From Gonocerus acuteangulatus (Eukaryota > Arthropoda > Insecta > Hemiptera > Coreidae), in contig OX328128.1 in assembly GCA_946811695.1 (NCBI GenBank), positions 22,622,258-22,686,257 on the forward strand: a DNA stretch of 64,000 nt, in the 5' to 3' direction. This document shows, piece by piece, positions 42,318 to 64,000 of the stretch (position 1 is its first letter; each line of letters opens with the position of its first letter). The notes under the pieces were generated by a model. The model was not told the origin of the DNA and made no database searches. It saw nothing but the letters and a program-made list of their open reading frames with translations. The translations under genes were made by a program, and so were the position numbers.

Positions 42318-43583
42318 ATGAAAACAAAAATGAGTGAATACAGTGCCGAAATGATAAGAGAAGACGGAAAAAGCTGTCAGCCGACACGCCGATCGTGGTT
42401 TGAGACTCAGGAAGAAGTTAACCCGCAAGCTCTAAGATTCATCAGCGTGCATATAGAAGAGGAGAATAGACCGTTCAACAACGTAAACCCTTTTCATATT
42501 CACGGCTGGGTATCTTCCTTTTCTAAGCAAATAAAAGTAAAAAAACTTAGAAAGCATGGAGATTTACTTTTAGATGTTCCCAATACAACAGTAGCTACAA
42601 GGATTTTGAAGCAAACCCATTTCAACAATCTTAAAATAACAGTGGCTCCCCACAAAAACTTAAATAAAAGCCAGGGAGTGTTCTACTGCAGGGAACTAAA
42701 GAACTTGCATGAAAATGAAATAGTCTCAGAACTTAAATCCCAGTCAGTATCAGCAATTAGAAGATTAGGTTCAAGGGAAACCTATAAAACTAGCTCGCTT
42801 TTTGTAGCTACTTTTGATACGCCTAAGCTTCCGGACAATATATACATCGGATACCTATCCATTCCGTTACGCCCATTTATCCCGCAGCCGATGATCTGTA
42901 GGAAATGTTTCGAAATCGGGCATCTAAGGACTAATTGTAAAAACGATGCTATCTGTAAAACGTGCTCAGAAAAATCTCATGACGGACCATGTTCAAAGAT
43001 CAAGTGCGTTCTTTGTAAAGGTAATCATCCTTCATTAGACAAAACCTGCCCAAAATACCAAGAAGAAACCGAAATTAAAAAAATGATGGTGACAGAAAAA
43101 ATAGGCTACTATGAAGCAAAGAAAAGAAGGCTCGCTCTGAACACTAAGTCATATGCTATTGCGGTAAACAAGAACGTGGACGAAAGCAGTCAGCTGGCCA
43201 AGCTTTCTGATATGTGTAGTAGACTTGAAGAAAGAATAATGGCTTTAGAGAAGGTTCTAACTGAAACTCTACCGTCCGCCGCTGCTGAAAACACCTGCCA
43301 GTCTTACGTCGAAACAAAATTAGAGGAACATTCAAAACAGAATGAAAAGATTTTTGAAAAAGTATTTAAAAGTCTGGAGTGCCTCGTAACTAAATTTGAA
43401 AAAACTTTAGTGAAGAGTCGTGAAGAAAAAGAAAATGCTAAACAGAAGAAGAATGTGAAGGAAGAGAAAATCGAAACTCCCAAAGGTGGAAACATAGAAA
43501 CCAGGAATATGTCTAACAAAAAAGGAAAACAGGTTAGTGGAAAGAAGGACAATCTTACAAACCTCAGCAATGAGGACAATTAA
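42318..43583 (+). CDS. LINE 3 ORF1 (Gag-like nucleic-acid-binding protein)
   Basis: Open over 421 codons. ORF1 proteins coat LINE RNA. Residues ~190-255 carry three cysteine clusters, CRKCFEIGHLRTNC, CKTCSEKSHDGPC and CVLCKGNHPSLDKTC, as in the ORF1 of I/Jockey-group elements. Before them lies a region resembling an RNA-recognition fold (FNNLKITVAPHKNLNKSQGV). The C-terminal third is Lys/Glu-rich with coiled-coil character. ORF2 starts 144 bases later. Intact, unlike ORF2. Confidence 0.8.
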   Translation: MKTKMSEYSAEMIREDGKSCQPTRRSWFETQEEVNPQALRFISVHIEEENRPFNNVNPFHIHGWVSSFSKQIKVKKLRKHGDLLLDVPNTTVATRILKQTHFNNLKITVAPHKNLNKSQGVFYCRELKNLHENEIVSELKSQSVSAIRRLGSRETYKTSSLFVATFDTPKLPDNIYIGYLSIPLRPFIPQPMICRKCFEIGHLRTNCKNDAICKTCSEKSHDGPCSKIKCVLCKGNHPSLDKTCPKYQEETEIKKMMVTEKIGYYEAKKRRLALNTKSYAIAVNKNVDESSQLAKLSDMCSRLEERIMALEKVLTETLPSAAAENTCQSYVETKLEEHSKQNEKIFEKVFKSLECLVTKFEKTLVKSREEKENAKQKKNVKEEKIETPKGGNIETRNMSNKKGKQVSGKKDNLTNLSNEDN

Positions 43584-43727
43584 AGTGGATATTTGTTTAA
43601 TACTCTTAATTATAATCATATTACATTTAAGATTTTACATCCTGATTTATAAAATTTACTTGCGGTCAGTTTATTTACCCTTGGTAATAAAGCTAATGGT
43701 TTCAGTTTTTAATATCAAAATTTTATT

Positions 43728-46700
43728 ATGTCAGTTCTCCAATGGAATATAAACGGCGTGCATAGACGAATTGGCGAACTTAAGTTGTTGTTGCAAGACA
43801 CGGACATACACATTATTGCTCTACAGGAAACACACCTAAAACACGGTAAAAACTTCAGCATGCATGGTTTTACGATATACCGAAATGACTACGTCTTGGG
43901 CTTAAAAGCATGTGGTGGTGTTGCTGTCTGTGTTAGGGATAACATATACAGCGAACCCCTAAGACTGCTTACTACAATCCAAGCAGTGGCTGCAGTAGTA
44001 TATCTCCCATTCCGACTTACTGTCTGCTCTGTATACCTTCCACCAGGTGAACCTATTGACGTACATGCTCTCACGGACTTAATATCACAATTACCATCTC
44101 CTATATTATTTCTCTCTGATGTAAATGCAGAAAATTTAATGTGGGGGGCTACAAACACCAACCACAGAGGTAACCACATACAAGTATTTTTGATAACACT
44201 GACTTGATACCATTAAACACTAACGAACCAACACATATATGCTCCAGGACTGGACTACTTTCTCACATAGACGTTTCTGCTGCTTCTGCTTCAGTATTCT
44301 CGCGGTTTTCATGGGCTGTCTCACAAGACTCTCATGGAAGTGACCATTTTCCAATATTAGTCAATTACTCTTCCCCTATCATTTTATTTAACTCACCTCC
44401 AAAATACAATACAAAAAAAGCCAACTGGGACTCTTATCAAAATTATATTTTAGAACAAATAAATAACAGGCATAAAAGATTACAAACAGTCGAAGACATG
44501 ACGAACATTATTAAAGAAGCAGCAGAATTGAGTATACCTAAGACATCAAACCATTACAAAAAATGCCCAGTACCCTGGTGGAATGAGGAATGCAGAGAGG
44601 CAATAAAAAACCGGAAAAAGGCACTACGCCTATTCTGCAGAAATCCGTCAGACGAACTTTTGCAAAATTATAAAAAATTGAAAGCAAAAGCTCAATGGGT
44701 TGTTAAACGCAGTAAAAAGACTTGTTGGACTGAATATGTCAGTAGTATAAATAAATTCTCTTCCATTCGGGATATTTGGTCGAAGGTTAACAAAATTCAA
44801 CATAAAAAATACAATTCACCAGTAACAGGACTTTTTCATAACAATAATATTGAAACAAACATACTGTCTATTAGTAACATTTTAGGAAACCACTTCTCCA
44901 CTATTTCCAGTGACGGAAATTACAGAAATGAATTTCTAAATCATAAACAGACAATAGAGAAAACGCCTTTACCAATTTTACCTAAATACAAACACCCCCT
45001 TAACGAACCATTTACACTTAACGAACTGACACAAACCTTAAAACCCACTTCTTCAGGTCCAGACAGTATAACGAATGACATGCTGAAACACCTTCCAACT
45101 CAGGGGCTAAATCTTCTTCTTGATAGCCTGAATGGAATGTATGAAAACTGCACCTACCCTGACATATGGAATTCTTCTATTGTGATACCTATTCTAAAAC
45201 CAGGAGAAGACAAGAAGCTTCCCTCCAATTACAGACCCATTTCCTTAACCAGCTGTATTAGCAAGCTATTCGAAAGAATGCTTAATAAAAGGTTGTTATG
45301 GTTTCTCGAGAAAAATAAATTAATGACAGAATTCCAATGCGGGTTTCGCCCAGGGCATTCAACCATGCATCATATTGCCAGACTAGAAAATGATATACTG
45401 AACGCTTTTCTAAATACTGAATATCTCATCGCTGTATCCCTAGATACACAAAAAGCTTACGATACAGTATGGAAAAGGTTAATAATACAGCAACTTAAGG
45501 AATGGAATATTGAAGGAAATATTCTATGTTTCATAATAATTACATATCAAATAGAAATTTCCGGGTCAGAGTGGGAGCAGAATTATCAGACAAATTTCAA
45601 CAACAAAATGGGGTCCCACAAGGAGGCGTTTTAAGTCCAACCCTTTTTGCTATTGCTATCAATTCTGTAACAAGGTACATTCCAACTGGTATATCGTACT
45701 GCCTGTATGCTGATGATTTACTGATATATAACTCATCAAAATCATTTCATGAAACACACGACAACATTCAACAAGCCATACACAAACTAGAAAGTTGGAG
45801 TTCATCCACTGGTTTCACATTATCCCTGGAGAAATCCAAGTGTATATTATTTACAAAGAAAAAAGACCGACCAAATCCAACTATCACACTATACGGAAAC
45901 AATCTCACAAATGCAGAAAACATAAAATTTTTAGGCCTTACATTTGACAAAAAACTTACATGGTTACCCCATATTAAAGAACTTGTTACTAGGTGTAAGA
46001 AATCTATAAACCTTTTAAAAGTCCTTTCAAACACAAAATGGGGTGCTGACAGATCTCTCATGCTTACATTCTATCGTGCTTATACCAGATCTTTACTGGA
46101 CTACGGATGTATAGCATATTCATCTGCCAGCCAAACAACACTAAAACAATTAGACTCAATACATAATGCGGGTATAAGACTTGCAACAGGAGCATACAGA
46201 TCAAGCCCAACTGTAAGTATTTACGTTGAGTCCGGCGAACTTCCATTGGAGCTCAGACGTGAAATCTTGGGATTAAATTCCTTAAAAAAATCCCAATGTT
46301 TAAATACACCATGTGTAAATTGCTTTCTGGATAACCAATACCATGAATTATATAACAGAAAACGACCTAAACAAAAACCCTTAATTATACGCCTTTCCGA
46401 GAACAGACAGACCCGACATATTCGACAAGCTCCTACTCACAGAAATGAAATCTTGACGTTCCCTCCTTGGGAACTTAAGAATTTTAGTATAAATTTATCA
46501 CTATCAAAAATGAAAAAGACTGATCCACTGTCAACGACTTTCTACAAGATATTATTCACATCAATAAAAATACAAAACGCAGACAATTTAAACATATTCA
46601 CCGACGGGTCCAAAACAAAATCTGGTACTGGATCTGCTGCAGTAATAGGTTCGCAAATATTTAAACAAAAGCTCCCAAACACTGCAAGCATTTATACGGC

Positions 46701-47386
46701 AGAATTGCAAGCAATCCTATTAGCTTTATCAAACGTTGATACAATAAATTGCTCAAAGATCCAATTATTTTCAGACTCACTCAGTTCATTGCTCTCTTTT
46801 AACAATATGTACAGCACACATGCCATTGTCAAACAAATATACATTCAACTCTACAGACTACAAGAACAAAACATATCCAATCACAATGATCTGGCTACCC
46901 GGACACACAAATATCACAGAAAGTACGACAGTCAACATTCAAGCAAAATTGGCTACAAGAAAACAGAATATTGACATAGAAAACGTAACTATACAAGACA
47001 TAAAAAAAGAACTAGTTGATACTATACAAGAAACATGGCAAGAATACTGGACAAACATACAAAACAACAAACTCAGAGAAATCAAAAATACTATATACGA
47101 ATGGAGCTCTAGTAGCCGAAGAAACAGACGAGAAGAGGTTATACTATGTAGACTACGCATAGGACACACTTTACTAACTCACTCTTATTTAATGACAAAT
47201 AAAGAACAACCCATTTGCAGACAGTGTAACGTTCCAATGACAATAAAACACTTACTAACGGAATGCAGAATACTAGAACAACTAAAACTACCTTACAACT
47301 TACAGGAACTACTGACAGAGGGTAGCCCCTTCATCAACGATATATTTACATTTTTAAAACAACACAACCTACACACAAAAATTTGA
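43728..47386 (+). pseudogene. LINE 3 ORF2 (endonuclease-RT-RNase H-zinc), three frameshifts
   Basis: Endonuclease with LQWNINGV, ALQETHLK, LFLSDVNAENLMWG and, in the next frame, GSDHFPI, the APE-type catalytic set. RT with SNYRPISLTSCISKLFERML, FRPGHST, GVPQGGVLSP and YADDLLIY. RNase H with NIFTDGSK, YTAELQAI and LFSDSLSS; the last strand (MIWLPGHTNITES) has lost the usual Asp. C-terminal CRQCNVPMTIKHLLTEC zinc motif. Frame changes near 44190 (T5 run), 45540 (ATAATAAT) and 46870. RNase H places it near the I group. Confidence 0.88.
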
Positions 47387-47730
47387 TTCCAGGAAAAAAT
47401 GTAGATAATATTTCGAGGGTATAATAATAATCTGATTTCAATTAAATTTCTTTTTTTTTTTTACTTTTTTTTTTGTACCATTAATTAATGTTAGTAGTAT
47501 TAGTCATATGTATGTATATATAAGTCATATGTATGTAAATATAATATCTATATTGTAATAAGCAATACTGTAAATAATGTTAGCCCCTATTTCTTATTCT
47601 TAACACTTTTGTAATATTTAGTTCCATAAATTTCTACTTTTGTATATTGTATATTTTGTTTTGTAATTTAAAAAGAGCAAGTCACCTTCGTTGCGAAGCT
47701 CTTAAAATAAATAAATAAAAAAAAAACATT
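47387..47730 (+). other. LINE 3 3' UTR and A-rich tail
   Basis: AT-rich, ending in AAATAAATAAATAAAAA near 47720. No target duplication could be identified. Confidence 0.55.
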
Positions 47731-47779
47731 ACCTGTAGGAAGTCATGCAGACAAATGCTATAGTAGAAATATAATTATA

Positions 47780-49029
47780 CTAGCTGAATACCCGTGCTTC
47801 ACCACGGCCGATAAGTATTTTTTATATTGAGTTAAATAAGATATGATCAAAATTAACGCTACTACATAATTTCGTACAGCTTATTATTGCACGGACTTCA
47901 AAGTTACCCAGGAAACACCATGTGGAGGTAACCGTGCTTGTTTCCGTTGGAGAGTAAAAAAAAAAAAAAAATACAACAACCGCTTAAAAAGTAGGGTAAA
48001 CAGAGACAAATACTTGTTGAAAAGCATAATACTAACAAATTTGAAGTTTTAAGCACTTATCTCTTCGATTGACATCGCCTCACCGAACATTTCAACAGAA
48101 TCTTATTGTAGAGAATTTAGTAACCTTTCGAATAGCCGCTTTCCACTTACTACGATTTCCCAACCGTTTTCGAGATATTTTAGAAAATATAATGAGATCC
48201 GAAAACTTTGTATCACCATTCATACAATTTTTTTCCCAGATACTTCGTTTCTGAATACCCAAACAGAAAATTAGTTCTGAAAATAATTTCTATCAATTTT
48301 TCTGGTAAATGGCTACAGAACTCGCTTTAAAAATGGTTTCATTCGTTTTCCTACGTTAAGGAATCTTTCGCACAAATTTTGCTCTAAAAACCATTTTCCA
48401 GTAAACGGATTCAACTGGTTAATGAACTTGACCTTTTAAATGAGAAGAAAGTTTTTTGTATCAAATGTTATAAAAATCAAACCTTTTTTGAGCCGATGAG
48501 GAACTTCTTAATAATTCAAACCCCCCTAAAAGTACTTAAACATTTGAATAACAGAAAAACCTTTCTTAGCGAGTGTTTACACTCTAAACGTATTGTCCTG
48601 CACAATTCAAATTTTTGTGTCAAGTGGTTCGGGATATTATTACCTCGGATGGGCCATCACCAGGGCATAAACTCTTTAAGGGGCAAACTCACATTTTATT
48701 TCTAGTAATTCTAGGACATGCCATCATAGTGTAAATTAACCTCAATTAAAAATAATACTATGAAATAGATAATGTACGGTAACAACTGTTCTGTTATCGT
48801 CCTAGCAACGCATGCTGCCTTGGCTTGCCTGCTCTAACCAACTAAAACTTTAAACCCCCCTAAAAATACTCAAAAAATCGAATATCAAAAAATCATTTCT
48901 TATTGAGTGCCTACGTTATATAGGGAGTGTCCGTGCAAAATTTCAAATTTTTCTGTTGAGCGGTTTGGGCTGGGCGATGATAGGTCAGTGAGTGAGTCAG
49001 TCAGTGGTATTTGACAAATATATAGTAGA
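47780..49029 (-). mobile_element. Non-autonomous Helitron
   Basis: On the minus strand the 5' end is A|TCTACTATATATTTG at 49029. The 3' end has the hairpin CCGTGGTGAAGCACGG, then GTATTCAGCTAG, with T outside at 47779. A 5' TC, a 3' hairpin about 12 bases before CTAG and insertion between A and T are the Helitron hallmarks. No Rep/helicase frame. It carries R1-like segments at 48000-48480. Confidence 0.8.
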
Positions 49030-49130
49030 TTTTGTGGTTGTATGTGGCGTAGTTCATTAAAAAATAACACTACTTTCTCATTTTCTTGTACAATTTTATT
49101 TTGTTTAATTGCATTTAACATTATTTATTT

Positions 49131-49333
49131 AAATTTTAACGTCCATTTATTATTAACAACGAATTTTGGGACGGGTTATCTACAGGTTACCGTCCTTTTC
49201 TAGCCAGGATAGGGGTGATGCCTTTACTTTTTTCATAAGAAAAGCCACCACCCCTAGTGGGAATCGAACCCACGACCTTTGGCACGAAGTGTTAAGTGCT
49301 CACGCCTTAACCCTCACGGCCATTGGGTCTCCA
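49131..49333 (-). mobile_element. tRNA-derived SINE T1, copy on minus strand
   Basis: Minus-strand reading gives GGCCGTGAGGGTTAAGGCGT, GGGTTCGATTCCC (near-perfect box B), the CTATCCTGGCTAG body, GGTAACCTGTAGATAACCCG tail and a TTAATAATAAATGG end. Matches 9031-9250. Confidence 0.75.
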
Positions 49334-49659
49334 TTTAACATTAAAATGAGTAGTTTTAACCTTTTAACATTTTAATGTTAAAAGGTTAAACCATTAGTTT
49401 TAACCATTTAACATTAAAATGAGTAGTTTAGTATTTTTAATTGCATTTAACACTAAAATGGATATGTTAGTAAAGCAAGTTAAGTAAATTAGAAACATAT
49501 TCGTAGTAGAGTCTTCGTAGAGCAAATCTTGGGACGGCGGAAAGAGTAATTTCCGCTTAGAATAGTTTCTTGTGCCTTGCCGACAATTTTGCTTTTTTTT
49601 GGAATATGTTTACATTAAGAATGATTTAAACAAAGTAATAACTGTCTCTATTGTAAGTA

Positions 49660-49730
49660 TACAAAATGACACTAGGGATATGAATGGAACTGCGCTAAGA
49701 CGATGCAGTTCCTGCGAGTCGGATTTTTTC
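49660..49730 (-). repeat. Terminal repeat family, copy 3
   Basis: Minus-strand AAAAATCCGACTCGCAGGAA with TTAGCGCAGTTCC, matching 16395-16488 and 23436-23525. Confidence 0.6.
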
Positions 49731-49739
49731 AAATCAGGT

Positions 49740-50380
49740 GACATGCTTGCGCCTTCAATTTTCACCATATCAAGTTCAACTTCAAATTTTAACTGTAGCT
49801 TCCTAATGATATTTGCTAATAAAGTATGTAGGAGTTTTTTGGTTCATAGAATTATAACAATTCTATGGCCGATTTTCGAATGATAGATTAATAGGAAATG
49901 AAGAATTATTACCATTTTAAAAAAAATAAATATTTCTTAATCATCCTATGTACGTTACTAGATTTAACCTTCTTCTTTCAAAATAAGTGTAGTTTTTTGT
50001 TAGATTAAAAATTCCCAACAGCAGACTATCACCCGTAAAAAATAGGGTTACCCTTCGTCAGACACAGTGCCACAATCTTGTTTTCGAAGAATTTTTTGGA
50101 GACTTTAACATCCGATGAAAAACTTATGACATATAGAATTGAAAAATATTGATTTATTTGTTATAAATTGGAGAAAATGACTTTGATTTTAATCACATAA
50201 GGTAGTATTACCCCTTAACACAGTACGCCTAATGTTAGGCCAAGATGGTCCAGTTCGAGGGACACAAAAAATATCTGATTTTTGACCCTATGGGAGACCA
50301 TGGAGATAGTATGGTCAGAATTTTCTCTGATTGTTTTGAACAACATAGAGAAAGGAATTAAAAAAAAAAAAAATCAGTAG
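49740..50380. other. 3' flank of gene B, nothing recognised
   Basis: AT-rich; no frame with a recognisable motif. Confidence 0.5.
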
Positions 50381-50385
50381 TCATC

Positions 50386-50391
50386 TTTATT
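50386..50391 (-). promoter_or_regulatory. Poly(A) signal of gene B
   Basis: AATAAA on the minus strand about 77 bases after the stop, at the position equivalent to the gene A signal. Confidence 0.6.
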
Positions 50392-50467
50392 AGTCATGTT
50401 TAGAGCATATTCTCATGTTTTATGCTCAACACATAGGAGTAACATTTTTATAAGTTCTCAATAACAT

Positions 50468-63245
<12,778 letters not shown>

Positions 63246-64000
63246 CTATGAAATTAAAAAAAAAAAAAATTAAACCAAATTGCAAATAAAACTAAAATTC
63301 CACTTACAGTCAAAAATGTTTGTCCAGAGCATTGTTTCTCAAACTTTTAGGTTTACTGCCCACTAGAAATTCTTCGCCTAAATTTTGTATAGATATATAT
63401 TATTGTAATATCAGCAAACATAAAAATGTTGAAATTAAATTAGAAATATAAATAATTTGGGGAAAAGCTAGAATGCAGAGGTGCAAAATCATACTTACGA
63501 AAGATTTTTTCAGAAAAAAAAAACAGGCTTGGCTAGGTAACAGTTTTGTTTTAGCGCCAATCACTCTGGAATTAAACCTTAATATGAGTAATGTAAGACA
63601 TGTGTTTACTGTACATCGGGGAAGCACTCATCGAAATAGCTAAGAAAGCATGGCAAAAAGAATCTTCACCATGAACGTACCCTCAGATGAAGCATCGTGA
63701 GGGTGCTGAATTTATATCTGACTGCGATTTCTATTGTATATAATAACGGTATTATAGAGGTTTGTTATATATTTCAAGATATATACTATATAGTGATTTT
63801 AATTCTAAAGAATCTTAATTCAAAAATTTAAAATTATTGTTGAATATTAAAGTTTTCCCGCCTAAACGCGGGAGCATTATTTATTTTTTATTATAAATTA
63901 TATATATATATATAAAAGTGTCATTACATTTTGGCACAACCAACATGTGGCATATATAATATAATTACAATATATAGGGAACAATAGCGGCTAAGCTTAA
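63246..64000. other. Intron 2 of gene B, homologous to intron 2 of gene A
   Basis: Aligns with 20867-21640, including the short TA tract and PBS-like module near 63898-63960. The duplication therefore extends past the window edge. Confidence 0.8.

Overview
The window looks like nuclear DNA of an arthropod, most likely an insect and possibly a hemipteran. The evidence is AT-rich sequence, long (TA)n runs, small exons in introns of 0.6-10 kb, secreted insect-type carboxylesterases, and relics of mariner, pogo, piggyBac-type, hAT, Helitron, I/R1-type LINE and Ty3 elements. The species cannot be named from sequence alone. All family assignments rest on reading motifs by eye; no search was run.

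The only host genes seen are two tandem carboxylesterase (COesterase, alpha/beta-hydrolase) genes on the minus strand. Gene A (2902-34612) is complete: ten exons, 531 codons, signal peptide, HGG oxyanion hole, GESAGG nucleophile, catalytic Glu and His, and a poly(A) signal after the stop. Gene B (50468 to beyond 64000) shows eight exons homologous to A exons 3-10; its first two exons must lie to the right of the window. Exon phases are the same, exon lengths differ only by one codon in exon 9, and introns 2-4 still align, so the pair arose by segmental tandem duplication. This makes each copy an empty-site control for insertions in the other.

Layout: 1-2.9 kb, 3' flank of A. 2.9-34.6 kb, gene A, whose introns hold LINE pieces, a pogo-like element, tRNA- and 5S-derived SINEs, a mariner relic, a 4.4-kb repeat mosaic, a 5'-truncated LINE with clean target duplications, a RAG1/Transib-like transposase relic, a long palindrome and another LINE. 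34.6-50.4 kb, between the genes: a Ty3-type LTR retrotransposon with identical LTRs (35653-40947), a nearly full-length LINE (42318-47.7 kb) and a non-autonomous Helitron (47780-49029). 50.4-64 kb, gene B, with a 1.75-kb minisatellite close to its last 3' splice site, a MADF-type element remnant, piggyBac-type and 5S-SINE insertions, and a TIR element of unassigned family that is absent from gene A.

The most notable structures are: one ~1-1.3-kb element (called R4 here) inserted in two different transposase genes; a 5S-rRNA-derived SINE and a tRNA-derived SINE sharing a tail module; the 802-bp TIR element with a precise paralogous empty site; the minisatellite whose unit matches a nearby transposon end; a Ty3-type element whose gag and pol share a frame across one UGA; and a duplicated 5' splice site in gene A exon 6.
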